Assembly: GCA_904066235.2 (NCBI GenBank) | Contig: CAJFCV020000001.1 | Span: 13,201,291 to 13,265,290 of the forward strand | Reading direction: 5' to 3' | From: Bursaphelenchus xylophilus | Taxonomy: Eukaryota > Nematoda > Chromadorea > Rhabditida > Aphelenchoididae | DNA length: 64,000 bases | Shown: positions 35,225 to 45,751 of the stretch, one piece after another | How positions within the stretch are numbered: the stretch's first letter is position 1 | Layout: the number at the start of each line of letters is the position of its first letter | Position numbers and translations under genes: made by a program | Notes under the pieces: model-generated | The model's input: the letters and a program-made list of their open reading frames with translations, nothing else | What the model was told of the DNA's origin: nothing | The model's database searches: none

Positions 35225-36345
35225 TTGGCATTTTCATAAAGTGCATGGACTTTTTTTGATTTCGCACAGTGCATCTTGAACTTTTTCCCACGTTTGTCGC
35301 AAACGCACAGTGCATTTCGAACTTTTTCCCACATTTGTCGCGAACGCACAGTGCATTTTGAACTTTTTCCCACGCTTGTCGCCAACGCACAGTGCATTTT
35401 TCTCTTTCTCTCTTCGCACAGTGCAAACCTCGGCGACATGCACAGTGAAGTGAATGTCGCCGAAAGTTTTCTTTGCACAGTGCAATTTTCTTCCTTTTTG
35501 CACCGTGCGAAAGGCTTTTTTGGGCTGTCGCTCTCACCCTCAGTTTTTCCGCACAGTGCACATTGCCGAAATGCATGGACATTTTTTCTCATTCGCACAG
35601 TGCATTTCGAACTTTTTCCCCATGCTTGTCGCAAACGCACAGTGCATTTCCTCTCTGCGCACAGTGCAAACCTCGGCGACATGCACTGTGCGAAGACAAA
35701 AGTTCACTTTGCACAGTGCAATTTCTTGCTTTTTGCACCGTGCAATATGATTTTTTTTGCTGTCGCTTGCACCCTGACTGTGCATTTTCATGCACTGTGC
35801 GTTTCCTCTCTTCGCACAGTGCATTTCGAACTTTTTTCCCACGCTTGTCGCCAATGCACAGTGCATTTTTTTCTCTTTGCACAGTGCAAACCTCAAAAAG
35901 GGCGGTTTGCACTGTGCGAAGACAAAAGTTCACTTTGCACTGTGCAATTTCTTTCTTTTTGCACCGTGCAAAAGGCTTATGTGGGCTGTCGCTTTCACCC
36001 TGACTGTGCATTTTCATGCACTGTGCGTTTTCTCTTTTCGCACAGTGCAAACCTCGGCGACATGCACTGTACGAAAACAAAAGTTCACTTGCACTGTGCA
36101 ATCTTCTTTCTCTTTGCACCGTGCAATAGGCTTTTTGGGCTGTCGCTCGCACCCTGACTGTGCATTTTCATGCACTGCGCGTTTCCTCTTTTCGCACAGT
36201 GCATTTTGAACTTTTCTCATGCTTGTCGCCAACGCACAGTGCATTTCCTCTCTTCGCACAGTGCAAACTTCAAAAATGGCCGTTCGCACTGTGCAAAGAC
36301 CTGAATTGGCGAAAAACCTGGGAAAAGGTTCAAAATGCAGTGTGG
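35225..36345. repeat. Higher-order GCAC-N-GTGC repeat array
   Basis: More than thirty GCAC-N-GTGC motifs in 1.1 kb. They form a higher-order unit of roughly 150-240 bp that repeats four to five times. Within a unit the order is constant: a TTTTCATGCACTGTGCGTTT segment, CGAACTTTTTCCCACGCTTG, CTCGGCGACATGCACTGTGC, AAAAGTTCACTTTGCACTGT, then a GCACCGTGC and GGGCTGTCGCTCGCACCCTG. The C-centred variant keeps its own place in each unit. Long frames on both strands (to 293 codons) result from the repetition. Confidence 0.9.
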
Positions 36346-36560
36346 GAATGAGAAAAAATGTCTCTGCACTTTATGAAAATGCTAATTTCAGTCAAAAAAA
36401 TTAAAAAATAAAAAAAAATCTGCCTATCGCTGAAGTGAGAAGAAATTTAATTTTGCCCCGAAAAACCAAACAAACAACTAGAAAATTTATACCAAAGATC
36501 TTCCAAGATTTCTTAATTAAAAAAAATGATATTTTTTATTTTGGTAACTGGATATCTGGC

Positions 36561-38086
36561 TTATTTCCTTCCGAATTTCTCCTTGATGTTCCCAAAAAAG
36601 CCGGAAACTCCGCTGTGCGCCTCGTCCAACTTGTCCTTGGCGGTGTCCAGCGCATCCTGCGCCTTGGATTTGGCATCGCTGAGGCCCTGGTTTACCGTCT
36701 TTTCGGCGTGTTTGGCAAGTTTGTCCGCGTCGTGGGCCAGTTGCTCACCGTGGTCCTGAAATGGATTTTTTTTTTTTTTTTTTTTTGAGATTTTTTGGCA
36801 ACACTTCAGGCATCGGCCAAACATCAATTCCTGAAAATTTTAGCTTGAGATTTGCAGGGAGAGCCGAGATATTGAACATCTTTGCCGCCGAGAGAGTACA
36901 AAAAATTCGGAGAGCGGTTAGAGAAAATCTCTTTTTTTGGCCATATCTCTGCCAGTTTCGCGCCGAAAAATTTGATTTTTTGTGGAAAAATTCTCCTCTA
37001 CGGTAGAAATAGCTATGAAACTTTTCATGACAAAATTCGCAAAAAAAATTTCATATTTTTTTCAACTTTTGGGCTAAAAACCTCGATCGTTTCTGCAAAT
37101 CGAGAGCTAGAAATCTCACATATGCTTTTAAAATTTTTTTCTTAATTTTTTATCCAAGTTTTATTAATTACTCAAATTTTTTTTTATTTTTGAAAAAAAT
37201 TTTTTTTAAATTTTTCTAATTTTTTTTTAATTTCTCAAAATTTCACCTTCAAATCGTTGATTCCGCCCTGAATTTTGCCCTTTATTCCTCCAGCAGCTTC
37301 TTGTCCTTGGTCCTGCGCATCAGCCGCCGCATTCTGCGCCCCCTGCTTCAAGGCGTCGGCCTGGTCTTGCGCCTGATCTCCCAGATCGCTCAGTTTGTCC
37401 TGAGCATCCCCAATATCATCCTGAACGCCTCGCTTCGGCCGTAGGTTGGCCAAATCTTCTCGTAGAACGTTTGCGGCGTGCTTGGCGCCGTCTTGAAGTT
37501 TGGCCGAACTCTCGACAAGTCCGCCTTCGAAATCTTCGATGGTGTCGCGCTGAAAGGAGGTGGAAATGAGGAAATTTTTTTTAAAATGGAAAAAAATTTA
37601 ATTTTAAAATTTCAAAAAAAAATTTTTTTTAATTTTTTTTTGAATTTTTTGAATTTTTCGATTTTTTTTATTTTGCGAAAAATCTCGAAAAATTTAAAAA
37701 AATATATCCGAAAAAAATTTAAATTTTTATTTTATTTTATTTTAATTTTTTTTTTGAATTTTTCGATTTTTTTTATTTGCGAACAATCTCGAAAAATTAA
37801 AAAAATTATTTCCGAAAAAAATTTTTATTTTTATTGTATTTTATTTTAATTTTTTTTTTTTTTTTGGATTTTTCGATTTTTTTATTTTGTGAAAAACCTC
37901 GAAAAATTTAAAAAAATATATCCGAAAAAAATTTTATTTTTTATTTTATTTTATTTTAATTTTTTTTTTTTTTTAATTTTTATCATTTTTTCATCATTTT
38001 TTTTGAAAAATCCCTACCTTTCCCGCCAACGCCACTGCCACTCCGATGGCTCCAAAACAGATGAAAACCACGTTGAAATGTCTCAT
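36561..38086 (-). CDS. Secreted LEA-like amphipathic helical protein, 188 aa
   Basis: Exons in transcript order 38018-38086, 37247-37549 and 36561-36755. Residues 1-22 form a signal peptide (hydrophobic core VVFICFGAIGVAVALAG). The mature chain is very rich in Ala, Asp, Gln, Lys and Gly, lacks cysteine, and repeats short heptad/11-mer-like motifs such as QDKLSDLGDQAQDQADALKQ and AKSKAQDALDTAKDKLDEA, typical of amphipathic helices. A basic RPKR at 60-63 could be a furin-type cleavage site. This pattern fits group 3 LEA-like or apolipoprotein-like helical proteins, which in nematodes are linked to desiccation tolerance. Extracellular or lumenal action is inferred from the signal peptide. A TATA box lies close upstream. 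Function is not demonstrated by sequence. Confidence 0.82.
37560..38010. repeat. Degenerate tandem repeat in LEA-like intron 1
   Basis: Three to four copies of a roughly 130-bp A/T-rich unit containing TTTTCGATTTTTTT, CTCGAAAAATT and TATATCCGAAAAAAAT fill the intron between 37550 and 38017. Confidence 0.75.
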
Positions 38087-38119
38087 GATCCTGTTTATAC
38101 TCGAGCCGATCAACTGTAA

Positions 38120-38140
38120 CACCCTTATATACGGTTGGCC
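38120..38140 (-). promoter_or_regulatory. TATA box of the LEA-like gene
   Basis: On the minus strand CCGTATATAAGGGTG lies about 40-50 bp before the start codon at 38086, in an otherwise mixed stretch. Transcription from about 30 bp downstream would leave a very short leader. A canonical TATA box with a short leader suits an inducible or highly expressed gene. Confidence 0.55.
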
Positions 38141-38369
38141 CAACAAAAAATTCGCGGGATCCGGGATAATCCGCGTTTAATTAAACGCACTCAGTGACAC
38201 AAAAACTGATCCGAACAAGGTTGTGACGACAACAGAGATTACTCATGTTTGGCAAGGTCAGGGCAGCGGATTGAATGGTTCAAATACCCAAAAAAATAAA
38301 AAAAAAATTTTTTTGAATTCCCCAAAATTTCAATTTGTGCGATTTCCGACCATCGCTGCAACGATTTTC

Positions 38370-38765
38370 GGCGATATGCACTGTGCGAAAACAAAAAAAA
38401 AACAAAAGTTCACTTCGCACTGTGCAATTTTCGGCTTTTTGCACGGTGCAAAAGGCTTTTTTCGGCTGTCGCCCGCACGGTGCGAGCGACAGCGGGCCGC
38501 ATGCGGCCGCACCCCGACTTTTTCGCACAGTGCATGTCGCCGAAATCGGTCCAGCGACTTTGCGGACGGACCCCTTTCAAAAGTGCGCAAAATTTTTGTC
38601 GAAAGCAAAAAGCTCTCCGCACTGTGAAATTGACCTTTTGCACCGTGCAAGTCAAAAGTCGCAGCGACATAAGGTTTTTTTTAACGTCGTCGCCGCGAAT
38701 TTCGCGCGCGCGACAGACATTGCACAGTGCAAAAAGTGGAAAAATGCACTGTGCAGAAACGTTGC
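38370..38765. repeat. GCAC-N-GTGC cluster
   Basis: About ten motifs with A/T or C/G centres, in segments related to the 35225-36345 array (CTCGGCGA-type linker, AAAAGTTCACTTCGCACTGT, AAAAGGCTTTTTTCGGCTGT). The frames on both strands are not genes. Confidence 0.8.
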
Positions 38766-39330
38766 GGCAGAACTCTACCCCTTTTCTGAACTTTACCCCA
38801 ATCTGAACTTTACCCCTTTTTCAACTCTACCCCAAAAAAGGCTGAACTCTACCCCTTTTTTGATTTTCGCCAAAAAATCTGAACTCTACCCCTTTTTGAA
38901 CACTACCCCATTTTGAAAATTGAAAAAATAAGGTGTGACATCTTATACGATGAAATTTTTTTTCAAATTGAGAAAAATCAGGTGTGACATCTTATACGAT
39001 GAAAAAATATTTTCAACTTGAATCTCCCTCATTTTTTCAATTTGAAAAAATTTTTCATCGTATAAGGTGTCACACCTTATTCTTTTTAATTTGAAAAAAA
39101 TTTTCATCGTATAAGATGTCACACCTTATTATTTTCAATTTGAAAAAATTTTCATCGTATAAGGTGTCACACCTCATTTTTTCAATTTTCAAAATGAGGG
39201 GTAGTGTTCAAAAAGGGGTAAAGTTCATTCAAGGGGTAGAGTTGAAAAAGGGGTAAAGTTCTGAAGGGGTAAAGTTCAAAAAGGGGTGGAGTTGAAAAAG
39301 GGGTAAAGTTCAGAAAAGGGGTAGAGTTCA
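38766..39330. repeat. Palindrome built from short motifs, about 565 bp
   Basis: The left half repeats GAACTCTACCCCTTTT-type blocks, then TGACATCTTATACGATGAAA twice. The right half is the mirror image, with CATCGTATAAGGTGTCACAC three times and then GGGGTAAAGTTCA-type blocks. The symmetry is at motif level; copy numbers differ between halves. TATACGAT also occurs at 21030-21060, 28320 and 62470-62800. Confidence 0.85.
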
Positions 39331-39711
39331 GGTTCAACCGTTTTCAGCCACTTACACCTGCAACTTTACCCATTATTACCTAAAAAAAAGGCCATTATAA
39401 CAGCTCATTATTCTCCCTCATTACGGGCCAAAAAGCAATTCCACTTTCAAGGAACTAACGAAATACCACCTTTACTCCACTTTTCACACCCAAAAAACAT
39501 CCAAAAATACATTATATTACTTTACTTTACAAAAAACATAATAAATAATATAATTTATGGCAAGAATTACAAAATATACGACTACAGACTGCTGCAATCG
39601 CACTGTAAATAATTTAGACACTCTTTCGGGTATATTACATTACGTTAGATGGGAAAAATAAGTTAATAAAATATTAAAAATATCACATGTTAGTAGGATC
39701 TACTCTAATAT
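39331..39711. other. 3' flank of GMPPA
   Basis: AT-rich DNA between the palindrome and the GMPPA stop codon. It should contain the 3' UTR of that gene. No further feature was recognised. Confidence 0.4.
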
Positions 39712-42700
39712 CTACAAAATGATTTGATTATGTTTGCTGGTGGACAATTCCTTGTAAGGCAGCACGACAGTGTTCAGAATGACCAATTCTCGGAGCACGC
39801 GGACATTTGAGCCCAAAATTGTGAGTGACGGATTCAAACGGCCGTCTCCGTTGAACAACGGCTTATTATCCAATTTTGCGAACGGAACATTCGGATTAGG
39901 AGCGATGGGAGTGCCTTCAACACGAGTCCAGGGCTCTGAAATTTCCATATTTATTCAGTTTCAACCATTTCGAGACTAAAAACAACAAAAAAAAGAAAAA
40001 AATATATTACACATACCTAAAATACTTCTCCATCCCACAACTGCATGGAGAACACAACAATGCTCCTCCAGAACACACTCTGGCAGGATAATAGACTCTC
40101 TGACCCGAACGCCAGCTCCAATCACAGCTCCGGCACCGATCGAAACGTTGGGACCGATTTTTGCGGTGGGATCAACAACAGCTGTTGGGTCGATGAAAAC
40201 ATCGCCAATTATTTGGGGAGAGCTCTTCGCAAGTCTTTCCGGACATTTTACGCGATACAATCGAAGGTAATGGCCATTCGCATAGAGGGCACCACTAAAA
40301 TTTCCAAATTATATTATCCTTGACATTATCCATGGCAAAATTGCGATAAAACGCCTAAAACAAGATCAAAATAGTCAAAAACTCACGCTGGGGTTTTGGT
40401 CTGGGACCACCATCGTGTTGTGTGCAGAGCGTAGAGCTTTCCATCCGATGCCATTTGCGGGAAAACGTCCGTTTCATACCACAAAGTCCCATTTCCGCCG
40501 GCTTCGGCTTCAGCCCGTTCAAGTTGATTCGGCCAAAAATTCGGTCGCAGGATAAAGATTCCACAAGAGATTGTGATGGAGACAAAAGTTGAGGGCTTCT
40601 CCACGTAATGGAGGACCTTTTTCGACTTTGGATCTACAACAAGACATCCGAAGTTGCTGGCCTGGTCTCTGGTGGCTTCAGTGGTCAGGAGGACAGCTTC
40701 GGCGTCCGGTTGACGCTTGATTTCGTCGAGGAGGTCTGAAAACGAACCAAATATTCGAGAAACTCCACCGAAATTCGAGAAAATAAAGTGCGCGAGCTGC
40801 GCCCTAGGCCAAATCGTCCAACGCGATGCGACGTTGAAAAAACCGAACTCACCGGTAATCGGCAGGTCACCGCAGATGTCAGCATTCAGCACAAACACAT
40901 ATTCCGTCTCCTTTCCCTTCGTTGGCTGTAAAATGCGATCTCGGAACCGCAATAACCCTCCGGCCGTTCCGGAGGGCGCATTCTCCTCCAGATATTCGAT
41001 ATGAATCCCATACTTCTTCTTGGCACATTCGATGAAATGAGTGAACTCCTCCGAGGGATAAAAGCCGAGCAGGAGGATTTCGGTGAGAGCTTTGCACTAA
41101 AAATATTGTACATGTCTGATCTGGGTAGGGTGAATTCTTTGGCCAATAACTAGTGAAATAATGGTTCAAAAGCAAGGAAAATTGCATTTTCGGGACCCAC
41201 AAGGCATCCATTTTTTCGTCATAAAACTTTTTTTCTTACCATGCCCTTAGGGTTTTTATAAATTACACCTCAGAAAACACTGATTTTTGATGAGTCAACC
41301 ATGCAAAAAATTAATTTTTTTGCCGGTTTGCCTGAGGGATTTTTAAAAATATATTTATACCCACAAAAATTGATGTCCTCAGGAGGCCCAAAAAAGGCCA
41401 TTTTTTAAGCTTTGGTCAACTATTTTACGTTCTTGGTTGTAAAAAAAGGTCTTTTTTTTAACTCGAAGGACTGTTTTTCCGTATTTTAAACTCACCTCAC
41501 ACAACTGCTCAATGTGATGTTCGATCAATGGGAGTCCAGCGACCGGAAACAGAGGCTTGGGAAGGCCCAAAGAGAGCGGCCGAAATCTGGTCCCTAAATC
41601 ATTATTTTTGCTAAAAAATAACCCTCAAAAACTTCCTAAATTTTAATTTCATCATATTTATTGTCCTCTAATTTGTACAAGCACTGCAATTTCGGAAGAT
41701 ACATTATGATTCCAAACACATAAAATTTTGATTTCTTGAGATTTTTAGTCATCAGTTTGCTCCAAATTCGGATGTTCAAAGCCTTAGCGGACAAGCTTGA
41801 ACAACATAGGCGAAAATGAAAATCGGCAAGAGAAGGAAGAAGGCGTAGATTGAGAAGAGAGCGCCGCCTGCGAGAAGCACCATCTTGGAGGAATAGGACT
41901 TCAAACTCGAAAATTTAGTAGATGAATATTCAGAATGGTAAAATACGCGCGAAAATATTGATGATAGTAAGGATAGATGACCTAGTTCTACGTCGAAAAA
42001 CGATTGTGGCAAAAAATAGCCTCTTTAGGGAAAATTTCAATTTTTTGGCTTTATATTGGATACTGTAGCGTGGCATAAAGTGATATAAAAAGCGTCGACA
42101 TTCTACATACCTGGTAAAAATATAGGACACAAACTTAGAGTTAGAGTTTTGCAAACTTCAGTGAAATTCTTCTCCCGCGTTTTGCAGAAATAATTAGGGC
42201 TTTTTGAACGAAATTTGACAAAAAATCATCTTTTTTTTGCGATTTTGGAATTGTTAAAATCAGAGGTTGTTACAGAAGAGGAGTACAACATTTTTAGCAA
42301 AAATCATTTTTTTCCGTGCAAAAGCTCAAGAGATATAGCTAAAAAAGTGTTTTCTCTGACCGCTCTCCGCGTTTCGCGTACTCTCTCGGCCGCAAAAATC
42401 GTTGAATATCTCGGCTGCCCTTGCAAAGCGCGAGCTAAAATCTTCAGGAATTGATATGTAGGCTAGGCACAAAAAGTGTGCAAAATTTAGAGAAAATCTG
42501 ACAGTCGCAATACTTAGCACTTCCTTTATAAAAAATCAGCGATTTCCCACATTCATACCCACCAAAACCCTAGTATTTTAACCCGTACGCTCTTCAGTTG
42601 ACCGCTCTAAAACTGGTTTTAATCCAATTCTTGCAACTCTCTAAGTTCACAAAGTGAATTCACAAAAAAAGCGAATTTACAACAGTATTACAACAGTAAA

Positions 42701-44823
42701 ACCATTGTGCTCTTGCTCTCAAAAACGTCAGCACTTTTAGCGGGTTCGATTAAAGGCTACCGCAGAAAAAATTCGCGCCAACCTTTTCGGTTCGCACGTA
42801 TTATGCAAATATCGCACGATTTTTTCCGCATTTTCCGTCAATTCCAAGCGAAAACTTTTGGATTTGAAGGGGAGAAAAACCCGAAGAAAGGGATTCAAAA
42901 AAGGGGTCATCGGGAAGAAAGGGGATCTTCTGGGGTTTTCGAAAAGAATGGGGGAGTCTGCAAAGTGAACGTGTAAACCGATCAGAAGAGAAAATTTTGG
43001 AAAACTGACGTCATCCCGGCATGACATGTGGTTTTATACAAATAACAGTTCGAGAGCAAGAGCACAGTGATTTTTCGTTTGTAAATTCGATTTTTTTTTG
43101 TAAATTAACTTTGTGAACTTAGTGAGTTGCAAGAATTTGATTAGAACATGTTTTAGAGCGTTCAACTGAATAACATACAGGCCAAAATACAAGAGTTTTG
43201 GTCGGATTGAATGTGGGAAATCTCTGATTTTTCTAACGGAAGTGTTAAGTATTGCGACATTCAGATTTTCTTTAAATTTTGCACACTTTTTATGTCTAAC
43301 CTACATATCAATTCCTGAAAATTTTAGCTCGCGCTTTCCAGTGGCAGCCGAGATATTCAACGATTTTTGCGGCCGAGAGAGTACGCGAAATGTGGAGAGC
43401 GGTCAGAGAAAAAACTTTTTTAGCTATATCCCTTGAGCTTTCGCATGGAAAAAATTTATTTTTGCTAAAGATATTGTACTCCTCTTATGTAACAACCTCT
43501 GATTATAACAATTCCAAAATCGCAAAAAAATGGTAGTTCTTTGTCAAATTTCCTTTAAAAAGCCCTAATTATTTCTGCAAAACGCGGGAGAAGAATTTCT
43601 TTGATGTCTGCAAAACTTTTACTCTAAGTTTGTCTCCAGCACCCCCGGTACGTAGAAGTGTCGAGGCTTTTTATATCAGCCCGTCCCACGCTACTGTATT
43701 CAACACGAAAGTTCTGGCGAGAAAAAGTGAAGGTAATTTATTACCGATCAACCCACACGCGCACAAAACACAGCTCAAAGGCACCTATGCGGAAGTTGGA
43801 TGGCAGATCGTGGAACTTACAAATTGAGTGCAAGACAGAGCTCCAAAACAAGATGTTTTGAGTAAAAAATCTCACAGGGGAAGTACTCCAAGTGCGACGC
43901 TCAGATTTTCTTTAAATTTTGCACACACGTCGGGTATGGACTAAACATCAATTCCTGAAAGTTTTAGCTCGCGCTTTGCGGGCGCCGCCGAGATATCGAA
44001 CGATTTTTGCCGCCGAGAGAGCACGCTAAATGTGGAAAGCGGTCAGAGAGAAAAGCGCTTTTTTGCCATAACTTTGGCAGTTTTGTGCGGAAAAGTTTGT
44101 GCGGAAAAGTTTGATAGAAACATTATCCTTTACGGTTGAAATATTCATGAAACTTTTCATGCCGAAATTCGGCAAAAAGTCCTAAATTTTCGCCGACTTT
44201 CGATCTAAAAATCTCGGCTGTTTCTGCAAAGCGCGAGCTAGGATTCTCGCATATATCTAAGAAAAAATTATTCTAAATTCGTGCCAAGTTTCATCAAAAC
44301 CTAAGCGTCGCACTTGGAGTACTTCCCCTGTCAATTTGAAAGCTCAAACTAAAGGTTTTTGATAAAACGAATGAGTTTATCGTGCAATGAGACCATTTTC
44401 TATAAAAAAAATTATTTTTCCTTGTTAGCTTCGATTTTTCAATTACATAAAATTTTTGATTGTTTTCTGTTTTTCAATAAAAATTTTCTCCGAATTCACC
44501 GAATTCCACGGTCTTTGTTAGATCTTTTCGAGAGAATCAAGGTAAACGAGAGGTTATTACGGCGGCTCGAGGTCAAATACATGAAATTTTTTTGTACAAG
44601 ACATGAATTTATATTATTTTAGGTACAATATTTTGACCCAAAATTTGACCTCAAAAATCTCTTCAAAATTATGCGTTTGCAATCATGTTCGTATCTTCAC
44701 ATCATCTTGTTTACATTTCCATCTAATTCTATACAGTTTAAAAAGGAGAAAAGGGTAGTAAAAATTCTTTTACAACCTACCTTTTTGAGCCCCACCGACC
44801 AACAAAACCGCCTTCGCTGACAT
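39712..44823 (-). CDS. gmppa: GDP-mannose pyrophosphorylase alpha (GMPPA), 411 aa
   Basis: Exons in transcript order 44781-44823, 41496-41593, 40853-41096, 40387-40735, 40017-40294 and 39712-39935; all phases agree. The N-terminal nucleotidyltransferase fold shows GTRFRPL at residues 15-21 and PKP at 26-28, then NADICGDLP and HYVEKPSTF. The C-terminal left-handed beta-helix has hexapeptide repeats ([18 protein letters not shown]) and the family's closing NQIIL. The length and the VGGAQKGTRFRPL start match GMPPA rather than the catalytic beta subunit. In animals GMPPA binds GMPPB and restrains GDP-mannose synthesis in the cytosol, which supplies N-glycans, GPI anchors and O-mannosylation. Intron 1 is 3.2 kb and carries a large palindrome, a complete family A element and a possible tiny ORF. 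Confidence 0.95.
41776..41883 (-). CDS. Possible 35-aa membrane micropeptide inside GMPPA intron 1
   Basis: The frame starts with ATG and reads 35 codons to TGA. The product is hydrophobic from residue 8 to about 28 ([20 protein letters not shown]) and ends in a short CPLRL tail, so it would be a single-span membrane peptide. Its base composition is more even than the surrounding intron. It lies on the GMPPA strand. I recognise no family, and neither a promoter nor a splice partner is obvious, so chance is a real alternative. Confidence 0.3.
   Translation of the reverse strand: MVLLAGGALFSIYAFFLLLPIFIFAYVVQACPLRL
42120..43635. repeat. Large palindrome in GMPPA intron 1, about 1.5 kb
   Basis: Left arm about 42120-42720 is the reverse complement of about 43050-43635, around a loop of about 330 bp. 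Each outer arm is a family A copy (GACCGCTCTCC block at 42357 and its mirror near 43400). The inner arm segments (CTTGCAACTCTCTAAGTTCA and its mirror) are not found elsewhere here. Arms have drifted by substitutions. Confidence 0.9.
43875..44330 (+). mobile_element. Most complete family A element, 456 bp
   Basis: Ends CAGGGGAAGTACTCCAAGTG and its exact reverse complement, with inverted repeats of about 27 bp. TCA lies directly outside both (43872-43874 and 44331-44333), a possible 3-bp target duplication. The interior contains the landmarks used to recognise other copies and no coding frame. A non-autonomous DNA element is the simplest reading; the superfamily is unclear. Confidence 0.8.
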
Positions 44824-45751
44824 GTTCGCACTTACAGTAACCCTGAAACGATTGAACAATCAGCTCAGTACATCGCCCCTGGGGGATGTGACGCCATCTG
44901 GGTCAAAACGCGCGCCGATATTAACCTTGACGGCAACATTACGCAAGAGTCCATCTCGTGACTAAAACAATGTCGGATTTTGCGATTTCCCCGCCGCTTC
45001 TGCAAACCGAAACTTGTCGAGATTAAAACACAACCCATAAGGAAGTAGTTCGCACTATAAACACCTAGTTTTCCCCTACATTTCCATCATTAAAGCCCGC
45101 TAAATCATCATCTGATCTATCAAAAATTTAATATCTCTATTCCCTCCCGTAAAAAACGCGAAATCCCGTAAATTGCAAACCCATCCGTCACTTCTTTGAC
45201 GAATCATTTGCACGCGTTTCAATTCAATGCCACGTAGCTTAACTGTAGACCACAAAGCACAACGTATCACAAATGTAATATAAAAAATTTCGAAAAATTA
45301 AGCGGTGCAAGATTAAATCTAAGCTCGAGCCGGTTGCAAACAGCTAACAAAACAGGATTCAAGAGTCTTGAGCGTAAAATCCGCGAGATTTTAGCTTTTC
45401 AATATTTTCCCGCAACGAAAATAATGAATGCCAAAGAGTTGTATCAGAACGCCAAGAAATTTTCTTTCTGCATTTTCGCAAGTCGGTTTTGTCGATAAAA
45501 TGCGCGCAGCTGCGTTGAATAACATGCGTCTAGCAAATTTTGTCTTGTATACGTCTTTTGGCGGCTTTTTTGGGCTCTGTGAGCTATATTATATTGTTTT
45601 AGGTATCACTTTACACTAGAAATTTAATAATTTTGTTTTAACTTGTTAGAACGTTTCGAGATTAATTCCCGCGTTCTGCACTTGCTTAACTTGATTTTTT
45701 CTTGCCTCTAAACAGTGTTAAATTTATTTTCAGACTAATACAACCCCTTAA
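44824..45751. other. Divergent promoter region between GMPPA and SNRNP27
   Basis: About 930 bp of mixed AT-rich DNA between two divergent start codons. No known repeat family was seen, unlike most spacers here. An acceptor TTTTCAG at 45733 lies 19 bp before the SNRNP27 ATG, consistent with an upstream non-coding exon or trans-splicing. Confidence 0.45.

Noticed and set aside
35276..36157. 293-codon open frame, and other long frames on both strands
   Set aside because: They arise from the tandem GCAC-N-GTGC array. Frames are open on both strands at once, the peptides repeat, and no domain is present.
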